5,266 nucleotides of DNA from Chlorobiota bacterium (GTDB lineage Bacteria; Bacteroidota; Bacteroidia; Bacteroidales; JAADGE01). Every line of letters starts with the position of its first letter. Position 1 is the first letter of the stretch. The stretch spans positions 1-5,266 of the forward strand of contig JAADEE010000104.1 in assembly GCA_013153575.1 (NCBI GenBank), in the 5' to 3' direction. A model generated the notes under the pieces. That model was not told where the DNA came from. It made no database searches and saw only the letters and a list, made by a program, of their open reading frames with translations. Below are positions 1-5,266 of the stretch, one piece after another. Made by a program: the position numbers and the translations under genes.

Positions 1-10
1 TCTTCATATT

Positions 11-30
11 ACAATGTACAATTAATAATG
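11..30. repeat. Left arm of 20-base perfect inverted repeat
   Basis: The sequence acaatgtacaattaataatg is the exact reverse complement of positions 487-506. The two arms bracket the four-helix-bundle gene, with 456 bases between them. The match stops at both ends: position 31 does not pair with 486, and position 10 does not pair with 507. The arm is AT-rich, but 20 identical bases at matched places on both sides of one gene is more than base composition would readily give. It could be a cassette end, or one copy of a dispersed genomic repeat. No target-site duplication is visible next to it. Confidence 0.75.
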
Positions 31-79
31 AATAATTTACAGTTAATTCAGCATATATTGTATTTATTATTTCAAGTTG

Positions 80-92
80 TTAATTGTTCATT
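80..92. repeat. Left arm of nested 13-base inverted repeat
   Basis: The sequence ttaattgttcatt is the exact reverse complement of positions 463-475. It lies inside the 20-base pair and covers the first two of the three bases (91-93) of the stop codon of the four-helix-bundle gene. Positions 77-87 (ttgttaattgt) also recur as a direct repeat at 503-513, so both orientations of one AT-rich word family occur on each side of the gene. The short length and low complexity make this weaker than the outer pair. Confidence 0.5.
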
Positions 93-450
93 ACTTTCTT
101 AGATTACTCTTAGATTTTTTAATAATTGAAATTAATAACCGCAATAATTCCTTAATATCATTTTTCAAACTATTATATAATTTATCTTCTAAATAGTTAG
201 TATCAAACAATAAATCAAGCCAATATTCTGTTTCGTTTGCTTCTTTTAAAGATATACTTAATTTATGAATAAAGTCAGCCTTACTTTGCCCATATTCTGC
301 CTCTCTAATATTTGCGCCAACAGATGTACCCGAACGAAGTATTTGCTTACTCAAAACGAATTCCTTCTTTTCTTTAACTAAAAACTGAGATAGATTAACA
401 ATTCTTACAGAAAACAAATAACTCTTATCTTTTAAAATATTCTCTTTCAT
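91..450 (-). CDS. Four-helix bundle protein (23S rRNA intervening-sequence protein family)
   Basis: This small protein of 119 residues belongs to the family first found as ORFs inside 23S rRNA intervening sequences and now common as free-standing genes in Bacteroidota. Family members fold as a four-helix bundle and form oligomers; their cellular role is not established. The family signature is clear: an opening helix (KENILKDKSYLFSVRIV), then LSKQILRSGTSVGANIREAE, GQSKADFIHKLSISLKEANE and TEYWLDLL, ending in a lysine-rich helix. The frame can be extended to a TTG at 469-471, adding seven residues, but the ATG at 448-450 gives the usual family start and is preferred. There is no Shine-Dalgarno site. 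It lies 70 bases downstream of the binding-lipoprotein gene, with no obvious terminator between, so it may be read from that gene's transcript. No rRNA lies beside it. Nested inverted repeats bracket it. Confidence 0.9.
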   Translation of the reverse strand: MKENILKDKSYLFSVRIVNLSQFLVKEKKEFVLSKQILRSGTSVGANIREAEYGQSKADFIHKLSISLKEANETEYWLDLLFDTNYLEDKLYNSLKNDIKELLRLLISIIKKSKSNLRK

Positions 451-462
451 ATTTCGTATTTC

Positions 463-475
463 AATGAACAATTAA
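463..475. repeat. Right arm of nested 13-base inverted repeat
   Basis: The sequence aatgaacaattaa pairs exactly with 80-92. It sits just upstream of the preferred start of the four-helix-bundle gene and covers the alternative TTG start. The arms are asymmetric relative to the outer repeat: 49 bases separate inner and outer arms on the left, but only 11 on the right. Confidence 0.5.
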
Positions 476-486
476 TCAATTTTGCA

Positions 487-506
487 CATTATTAATTGTA
501 CATTGT
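487..506. repeat. Right arm of 20-base perfect inverted repeat
   Basis: The sequence cattattaattgtacattgt is the exact reverse complement of positions 11-30. It lies in the 70-base gap between the binding-lipoprotein gene and the four-helix-bundle gene. If both arms were in one transcript they could pair and close the four-helix-bundle gene in a loop. That recalls the end-pairing stems of 23S rRNA intervening sequences, but the parallel is inferred. Confidence 0.75.
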
Positions 507-530
507 TAATTGTAAAATTGTTAATTATTT
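488..530. repeat. Imperfect triplicate of a 14-15 base AT-rich unit
   Basis: Three units follow one another: attattaattgtac (488-501), attgttaattgtaaa (502-516) and attgttaattattt (517-530). The shared core is att-g/a-ttaatt. The array overlaps the right arm of the 20-base inverted repeat and runs into the 3' end of the binding-lipoprotein gene, whose stop codon at 521-523 falls inside the third unit. Its low complexity means part of the similarity could be chance. Confidence 0.5.
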
Positions 531-1528
531 TCAACCCAAACCTTCAAATATTCTTGAATTTCTTCCAATTTTTTAGAAGTTTTATCATAATCAATTTTCA
601 TAGGAACAATATTATCCAAAGAAGGAATTTCTTTTGGCACTTTAACTCCTTTGTGTAAAGGCATTTGAGTACAAGATATTGCAAGTTTTTCTTCGGTTTT
701 CCTGCTTAAAAGATAGTCAAATATTTTTTTTGCATTTTCTTGATGCTTTGAACCTTTAATTAAATTCACAGTATTCGGCATAATTAAACTTCCTATTCCA
801 TTTTGGTCAAGAAAAACAATTCCTACATCATTACTTTCTTTCATTGCTTCAAAAGCATCATCTGTATCTGTTAGTCCGCAAGCAAGTTCACCGTTTAAAA
901 CTCGTTTTTTTACATCTCCGTTACTTGTTGCAATTACAAGTTCATTATTTTTTAAATCATTAAGAAATTGTTTTGTTTTTTCATCTCCAAGCACTGTAAA
1001 TAATGCTGAAATATGAAAAGTTGTTGTTCCAAAAAGCGGATTTGCAATTGCAATTTTGCCTTTTAAGTTTTCATTAGTTAAATCAAATATTGATTCTGGA
1101 ACAAGAGTATCTGTAAGCAAATTCTTATTGTAAATAAGCACTCTTGCTCTTGCTGAAAAACCTGTCCAGTGATTTTCAGGGTCTTTAAATGCAGGATTAA
1201 TATCTTCTGCAACTTTTGAATTATAAGGTAATGTTATTCCTTTATTTTTCAGAACAATTGTTCTTACAGGATCGCCACTCCAAAATACATCACATTGAGG
1301 ATTATCTTTTTCTGCAATAATTCTATTTAAAACTCCTGTTGATTTTGTTTCTTCGGTATCATAAACAGCTTTTACTTTTATGCCTGTTTCTTTTTCAAAA
1401 TCCTTTAAAATAGGTTCTGAAAAAATTTGATCAACTGTTGTGTAAACTATTACTTCATTTTCAGAATTATTACATGCAAAAATGAATAAAACAAATAGGA
1501 ATGTTAATACTTTTATTAAATTTTTCAT
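521..1528 (-). CDS. ABC transporter substrate-binding lipoprotein, iron-type (AfuA/FbpA-like) family
   Basis: The 335-residue precursor is a predicted lipoprotein: a basic start (MKNLIK), a hydrophobic stretch at residues 8-18, and a lipobox IFAC with the acylated cysteine at 19. The mature part resembles type-2 periplasmic binding proteins of the ferric-ion group (COG1840-like). Visible signs are EVIVYTTVDQ (25-34), EPILKDFEKETGIKV (38-52), CDVFWSGDP (79-87), and GLTDTDDA (218-225) in the second lobe. It would capture a small ligand outside the inner membrane and hand it to an ABC permease. The family is often labelled iron-binding, but no adjacent tyrosine pair like that of classical FbpA is present, so the ligand is left open. 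The ATG at 1526-1528 fits the signal sequence. No permease or ATPase gene is adjacent in the window: hisS is upstream and a four-helix-bundle gene is downstream. Confidence 0.85.
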   Translation of the reverse strand: MKNLIKVLTFLFVLFIFACNNSENEVIVYTTVDQIFSEPILKDFEKETGIKVKAVYDTEETKSTGVLNRIIAEKDNPQCDVFWSGDPVRTIVLKNKGITLPYNSKVAEDINPAFKDPENHWTGFSARARVLIYNKNLLTDTLVPESIFDLTNENLKGKIAIANPLFGTTTFHISALFTVLGDEKTKQFLNDLKNNELVIATSNGDVKKRVLNGELACGLTDTDDAFEAMKESNDVGIVFLDQNGIGSLIMPNTVNLIKGSKHQENAKKIFDYLLSRKTEEKLAISCTQMPLHKGVKVPKEIPSLDNIVPMKIDYDKTSKKLEEIQEYLKVWVENN

Positions 1529-1554
1529 ACACCTTAATTTTAATATAATAACTT

Positions 1555-1587
1555 AAAAACGCTGTAAGGTAAAAAAAACTCTTACAG
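1555..1587 (-). other. Second hairpin competing with the hisS terminator; possible attenuator
   Basis: Read on the minus strand, CTGTAAG (1587-1581) can pair with CTTACAG (1568-1562) as a perfect 7-base stem. The 12-base loop contains the eight-U tract of the preceding terminator, and the stem is followed by CG and five U (1559-1555). The first strand of this stem is also the second strand of the terminator hairpin at 1581-1593, so the two structures exclude each other. The element ends 26 bases before the start of the binding-lipoprotein gene. It may be only a backup terminator; a regulatory role is inference. Confidence 0.4.
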
Positions 1588-1598
1588 GGTAAGTTTTT
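1571..1598 (-). terminator. Intrinsic terminator after hisS
   Basis: On the minus strand a 5-base stem, CTTAC with GTAAG around a CCT loop (1593-1581), begins 11 bases after the hisS stop codon. It is followed by AG and eight T (1578-1571). Five A before the stem (1598-1594) can pair with the T tract across a two-base bulge. The plus-strand copy of the hairpin is also followed by five T, so it could work in both directions. The stem is short, hence moderate confidence. Confidence 0.6.
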
Positions 1599-1604
1599 CT
1601 AACA

Positions 1605-2966
1605 TTACAATAAAGCATCAATCATTTCATCAGCAGTAAGCAACTGTTGTTCGCCTGATTGCATATTTTTAAGTGTAAACTTATTTTCAGCTATTTCATT
1701 ATCTCCTGCAAGCACAACATAAGGAATTTTATTGCTGTTTGCATATTTCATTTGCTTTTTCATTTTACTTGCATCAGGGAAGATTTCGGCATTAATTCCA
1801 TTTGCTCTTAATTTTTGAAGCATAGGTAAACAATATTTTTCTTCTTTCTCACCAAAATTTACAAACATAACTTTTGCTCCTGCTCGTGTATCTGACGGAA
1901 AGCGATTTAAGTTTTCAATTACATCATAAATTCTGTCTGCACCAAAAGATATTCCAACTCCTGAAACATCTTTAAGACCAAATATGCCCGTTAAATCATC
2001 ATATCTGCCACCTCCGCAAATACTTCCCATTTGCATTTCATCCGATACAACCTCAAAAATTGCACCTGTGTAATAATTTAAACCTCTTGCCAAAGTTAAA
2101 TCAAGTTGAATGTTATTATTGAACTTAAACATATCTAAATATGAAAACAATTTTTCAATTTCAACAATTCCTTCAACACCTGTTTCTGTTTCACCAATAA
2201 ACCTTTCAAGACATTGTAATTGATCTTTAAAACTTCCTCCAAGGTTTAAAATAGGTTCAAGAAGTTGAATTGCATCTTCAGAAATTCCAACAAGTTTAAG
2301 CTCTTCATAAACCTTTTCAAGACCTATTTTATCCATTTTATCAATGGCAACTGTTATATCAATTAATTTTTCAGGATAACCAATTCTTTCGGCAATTCCT
2401 GCAAGAAGTTTTCTGTTATTAATTTTTATTGTAACCTTTAAATTTAACTTGGTAAAAACTTCATCAATCATTTGAACAATTTCAAGTTCATTGATTAACG
2501 AATTACTTCCTACAATATCAGCATCACATTGATAAAACTCGCGATATCTTCCTTTTTGTGGGCGATCTGCTCTCCAAACAGGTTGAATTTGAAATCTTTT
2601 AAAAGGAAATGTAATTTCATTTTGGTGTTGCACAACGTATCTGGCAAAAGGTACGGTTAAATCGTAACGCAAACCTTTTTCAGAAACCTTATTTATAAGT
2701 TTTACAGTATTTCTTTTTTGTAATTCTTCATCGGAAACTTTTTTAAGAAAATCTCCTGAATTTAATATTTTAAAAAGCAATTTATCTCCTTCTTCACCAT
2801 ATTTTCCTGTTAAAGTTGAAAGGTTTTCCATTGCAGGAGTTTCTAATTGCTTATATGAGAATTTTTTAAATACATCTTTAATTGTATCAAAAATATAATT
2901 TCTTTTTGCTAATATTTCCGGAGAAAAATCTCTTGTTCCTTTTGGAATTGATGGTTTATTTGCCAT
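1605..2966 (-). CDS. hisS: Histidine--tRNA ligase (histidyl-tRNA synthetase)
   Basis: This cytoplasmic class II aminoacyl-tRNA synthetase joins histidine to tRNA-His using ATP. All the expected parts are visible in 453 residues. The N-terminal PKGTRDF is at 9-14 and following, with a motif 1 region at about 37-60. Motif 2 is [18 protein letters not shown] (131-148), with its ATP-contacting Arg132. The histidine-specific motif [14 protein letters not shown] is at 292-305, with the catalytic arginine at 294. GGGRYDDL (318-325) and motif 3 [11 protein letters not shown] (336-346) follow. The C-terminal anticodon-binding domain covers about 363-453. The length is slightly above the E. coli enzyme, as expected for Bacteroidota forms. 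The ATG at 2964-2966 matches the family start and has an A-rich leader without a Shine-Dalgarno site. It is separated from infB by a terminator and appears to have its own promoter. No lesions are seen. Confidence 0.98.
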   Translation of the reverse strand: MANKPSIPKGTRDFSPEILAKRNYIFDTIKDVFKKFSYKQLETPAMENLSTLTGKYGEEGDKLLFKILNSGDFLKKVSDEELQKRNTVKLINKVSEKGLRYDLTVPFARYVVQHQNEITFPFKRFQIQPVWRADRPQKGRYREFYQCDADIVGSNSLINELEIVQMIDEVFTKLNLKVTIKINNRKLLAGIAERIGYPEKLIDITVAIDKMDKIGLEKVYEELKLVGISEDAIQLLEPILNLGGSFKDQLQCLERFIGETETGVEGIVEIEKLFSYLDMFKFNNNIQLDLTLARGLNYYTGAIFEVVSDEMQMGSICGGGRYDDLTGIFGLKDVSGVGISFGADRIYDVIENLNRFPSDTRAGAKVMFVNFGEKEEKYCLPMLQKLRANGINAEIFPDASKMKKQMKYANSNKIPYVVLAGDNEIAENKFTLKNMQSGEQQLLTADEMIDALL

Positions 2967-2997
2967 TTATTTTCTTTTTATTTGTAGTAATTAAGTA

Positions 2998-3005
2998 CAA
3001 AAGTA
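2998..3005 (-). promoter_or_regulatory. Putative hisS promoter -7 box (Bacteroidota type)
   Basis: The minus strand reads TACTTTTG, a full match to the Bacteroidota -7 consensus TAnnTTTG. It ends 31 bases before the hisS ATG, which would leave a leader of roughly 25 bases. About 20 bases upstream lies only a TTTT run (3027-3024) inside the infB terminator loop, not a full TTTG -33 box. The call therefore rests on one element plus its position. Confidence 0.45.
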
Positions 3006-3007
3006 AT

Positions 3008-3035
3008 AAAAAAAGCCCTGCATAAAACAGAGCTT
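3008..3035 (-). terminator. Intrinsic terminator after infB
   Basis: On the minus strand AAGCTCTG (3035-3028) pairs with CAGGGCTT (3020-3013). This gives an 8-base stem with one U-G wobble around a 7-base loop, followed by a T run (3012-3008). It begins 24 bases beyond the infB stop codon. On the plus strand the wobble becomes a C-A mismatch and no T run follows, so it is directional and fits infB. It marks infB as the end of its transcription unit. Confidence 0.8.
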
Positions 3036-3059
3036 CTTAAATAAATATTTTTTATAATT

Positions 3060-5266
3060 TTAAAGTTTACGAGCTATTTCAGTTTCTCTATATGCTTCAA
3101 TAATATCTCCAACTTTAATATCATTATAGTTTTCAACATTAAGTCCGCACTCTTGTCCTGCAACAACCTCTTTTACATCGTCTTTAAATCGTTTTAATGA
3201 ACCTAAGTCTCCTTGATATTTTACAATACCATCTCTAATAATTCTAATTTTATTATCACGACTAATTTTTCCGTCAAGAACAAAACATCCTGCAACTTTA
3301 CCAACTTTTGAAACTTTAAATACTTCACGTATTTCAACAGTTGCAGTAATTTCTTCTCTAATTTCAGGTGAAAGCATACCTTCCATTGCATCTTTCATTT
3401 CTTCAATTGCCTGATATATAATTGAATAAAGTCTTATGTCAATTTCCTCTTTTTCAGCAAGTTTTTTAGCTGCTAATGATGGTCTAACTTGGAAACCTAC
3501 AATAATTGCATCGGATGCAGCTGCTAACATAACATCAGCCTCTGAAATTTGCCCTACTCCTTTATGAATTACTTTAACTTGAATTTCTTCATTTCCTAAT
3601 TTAACAAGAGAATCTGCAATTGCCTCAACAGAGCCAATAACGTCTCCTTTTATTATTATGTTTATTTCTTGGAAGTTTCCTAATTGCAACCTACGTCCGA
3701 TTTCATCAAGTGTGATATGTTTATGAGTACGAAGTGTTTGCTCTCTTTGAATTCGTTTATTTTTATCTGCAATTTCACGAGCTTCTTTTTCATTTTTCAT
3801 AACAAAGAAGTTTTCTCCTGCAGATGGAGCACCTCCTAATCCTAAAACTTGTACAGGTGTTGAAGGTCCGGCTTCTTTAACCCTATTTCCTCTTTCATCG
3901 AACATTGCTTTAATTTTACCGGAATATTCACCGGCTAAAATTATATCTCCAACTCTTAAAGTTCCTGTTTGTACAAGAATTGTTGAAACATATCCTCTTC
4001 CTTTATCTAACTCTGATTCTATTACAGAACCTTTTGCAGGTCTGTTAGGATTTGCTTTAAGTTCTAACATATCAGCTGCAAGAAGTACATCTTCTAACAG
4101 TTCATCAACATTAGTTCCTTTTTTGGCAGAAATATCGGTTGATTGATATTCTCCACCCCATTCTTCAACAAGCAAGTTTCTTTCTGCAAGCTCTTGTTTA
4201 ACTCTTTCAGGGTCAGCACCGGGTTTATCAATTTTATTTATTGCAAACACAATAGGAACTCCTGCTGCTTTTGCATGACTAATTGCTTCTTCTGTTTGAG
4301 GCATAATTCTGTCATCGGCAGCAACAATAATAATTGCTATATCTGTTACTTGTGCTCCTCTTGCACGCATTGCGGTAAAAGCCTCATGACCGGGTGTATC
4401 AAGGAAAGTTACTCTTCTTCCATCTTTCATTTCAACACTATAAGCTCCAATATGTTGAGTTATACCTCCTGCTTCACCTGCAATTACATTTGTTTTTCTT
4501 ATGTAATCTAGTAGTGAGGTCTTCCCATGATCAACATGCCCCATTACTGTGATGATAGGAGGACGAGGAACTAATTCTTCTTCTTTATCAACATATGTAT
4601 CAAGATTTTCAACTTCTGTTGCTGAAATGAATTGTACTTCAAATCCATATTCTTCTGCAATAATTCCTATAATTTCAGCGTCTAATCTTGAATTTATAGT
4701 TACCATTTTACCCAAATCAAAACTTGTAGCGATTATCTCATTTACACTAACATCCATCAACTTTGCTAACTCGTTAGCTGAAATAAATTCAGTAACTTTA
4801 AGTATTGATTTTTCTTTTTCTTGAAGTTCAATATCTTGTTGAATTTGTTGTTGAACTTCTTCTCTTTTCTTTCTTCTGTGTTTTACAGATGTTTTCTTTC
4901 CTTTATTTGTAAGTTTTGCAAGTGTGTCTCTTACTTGTTTTTGAACATCAACTTCGCTAACTTCTTCTTTCTTTTTGTATTTATTAGGTCGTTTTCCTCC
5001 TTTATTTGTTGCTTTATCTGCAACAGCATTAGGATTTACAGGTTTTCTAATTCTTTTCCTACGTTTTTTTCTTCTGTTTTCAACATTAGGATGTTTTTTG
5101 GTATCTTTATCGTCCTTTTTCTTTTTCTCTTCAATTTTAATTTTACCAATTATCGTAGGACCTGTTAATTTTTCAACCTTCGTTTTAATAAAATTCTTTT
5201 CAGCTTCTTCTTTTTGTTTTGCTATTTCTTTTTGTCTTTCGTCTTCTAATCTTTGGGCTTCAAGTT
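3060..5266 (-). CDS. infB: Translation initiation factor IF-2 (5' end beyond window)
   Basis: IF-2 is the GTPase that places initiator fMet-tRNA in the ribosomal P site and drives subunit joining. The frame is open to the right edge, showing 734 C-terminal residues; the true N-terminus is outside the window. In visible numbering: a Glu/Lys/Gln-rich, probably coiled segment (1-34); GPTIIGKI (35-42); a long lysine/arginine-rich linker with basic clusters at 65-74 and 130-134; and an IF2_N-type domain from [13 protein letters not shown] (157-169). The G domain has GHVDHGKT (242-249), GGITQHIG (266-273), DTPGH (289-293), NKID (343-346) and SAK (379-381). Domain II (about 410-490), domain III (about 533-625) and the fMet-tRNA-binding C-terminal domain (about 636-734) follow. 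All nucleotide-binding motifs are intact. The TTG at 4758-4760 and the ATG at 4755-4757 are internal codons in conserved sequence, not the gene start. In many bacteria nusA lies upstream of infB; that region is not visible here. Confidence 0.97.
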   Translation of the reverse strand, partial: LEAQRLEDERQKEIAKQKEEAEKNFIKTKVEKLTGPTIIGKIKIEEKKKKDDKDTKKHPNVENRRKKRRKRIRKPVNPNAVADKATNKGGKRPNKYKKKEEVSEVDVQKQVRDTLAKLTNKGKKTSVKHRRKKREEVQQQIQQDIELQEKEKSILKVTEFISANELAKLMDVSVNEIIATSFDLGKMVTINSRLDAEIIGIIAEEYGFEVQFISATEVENLDTYVDKEEELVPRPPIITVMGHVDHGKTSLLDYIRKTNVIAGEAGGITQHIGAYSVEMKDGRRVTFLDTPGHEAFTAMRARGAQVTDIAIIIVAADDRIMPQTEEAISHAKAAGVPIVFAINKIDKPGADPERVKQELAERNLLVEEWGGEYQSTDISAKKGTNVDELLEDVLLAADMLELKANPNRPAKGSVIESELDKGRGYVSTILVQTGTLRVGDIILAGEYSGKIKAMFDERGNRVKEAGPSTPVQVLGLGGAPSAGENFFVMKNEKEAREIADKNKRIQREQTLRTHKHITLDEIGRRLQLGNFQEINIIIKGDVIGSVEAIADSLVKLGNEEIQVKVIHKGVGQISEADVMLAAASDAIIVGFQVRPSLAAKKLAEKEEIDIRLYSIIYQAIEEMKDAMEGMLSPEIREEITATVEIREVFKVSKVGKVAGCFVLDGKISRDNKIRIIRDGIVKYQGDLGSLKRFKDDVKEVVAGQECGLNVENYNDIKVGDIIEAYRETEIARKL

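Noticed and set aside
91..450. Avd-type accessory protein of a diversity-generating retroelement
   Set aside because: Avd shares the four-helix-bundle fold, but there is no reverse transcriptase, template repeat or variable repeat in the window. The sequence fits the rRNA intervening-sequence protein branch better.
451..471. TTG at 469-471 as the start of the four-helix-bundle gene
   Set aside because: The seven extra residues are not typical of the family, whereas the ATG at 448-450 gives the familiar MKENI-type start. The upstream part overlaps a repeat arm.
1..520. A true 23S rRNA intervening sequence
   Set aside because: No rRNA sequence flanks the gene. The neighbour on the right is a protein-coding gene, and the left side is AT-rich non-coding DNA as far as it can be seen.
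1529..1554. Promoter or Shine-Dalgarno site for the binding-lipoprotein gene
   Set aside because: No TAnnTTTG box is present. A short AAGGTG lies one base before the ATG, too close to act as a normal ribosome-binding site.
4143..4511. Plus-strand open frame inside infB
   Set aside because: It lies opposite the conserved G domain of IF-2. Its cysteine-, serine- and phenylalanine-rich translation is what the antisense of an AT-rich gene gives, and no family is recognisable.
4755..4760. Start of infB, or an internal IF-2 isoform, at the TTG/ATG
   Set aside because: The same frame continues upstream through [13 protein letters not shown], which is conserved IF-2 sequence, to the window edge. 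There is no ribosome-binding site in front of these codons.
4549..5168. Two further plus-strand open frames (4549-4824 and 4821-5168) opposite infB
   Set aside because: Both mirror the IF-2 frame. The phenylalanine-rich second one simply reflects lysine codons on the other strand.

Overview
The window looks like chromosomal DNA from an AT-rich member of the Bacteroidota. This rests on the styles of the IF-2 and HisRS proteins, the lack of clear Shine-Dalgarno sites before the starts, a TAnnTTTG-type promoter box before hisS, and a stand-alone four-helix-bundle gene of a kind common in that phylum. The genus cannot be read from the sequence. All four genes lie on the minus strand, so transcription runs from high to low coordinates.

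Right to left: positions 5266-3060 hold most of infB (translation initiation factor IF-2). Its N-terminus lies beyond the right edge. A good intrinsic terminator (3008-3035) follows it. A probable hisS promoter box sits directly against this terminator, so hisS (2966-1605, histidyl-tRNA synthetase) appears to be its own transcription unit. A short terminator hairpin follows hisS, with a second, competing hairpin beside it in the 76-base gap before the next gene.

Next is a lipoprotein of the iron-type ABC transporter substrate-binding family (1528-521). No permease or ATPase gene is beside it within the window. It lacks the adjacent tyrosine pair of classical ferric-binding proteins, so its ligand is uncertain. 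Last is a small four-helix-bundle protein gene (about 450-91) related to proteins encoded in 23S rRNA intervening sequences. It is bracketed by a perfect 20-base inverted repeat, a nested 13-base inverted repeat and other short AT-rich repeats.

infB and hisS are translation housekeeping genes, and the binding lipoprotein is an ordinary accessory uptake component. The repeat-bracketed four-helix-bundle gene is the only part that looks like a possible mobile or fold-back cassette, and it is the best candidate for follow-up. There is no stretch over 300 bases without a gene. No tRNA, rRNA, CRISPR array or insertion sequence was seen.
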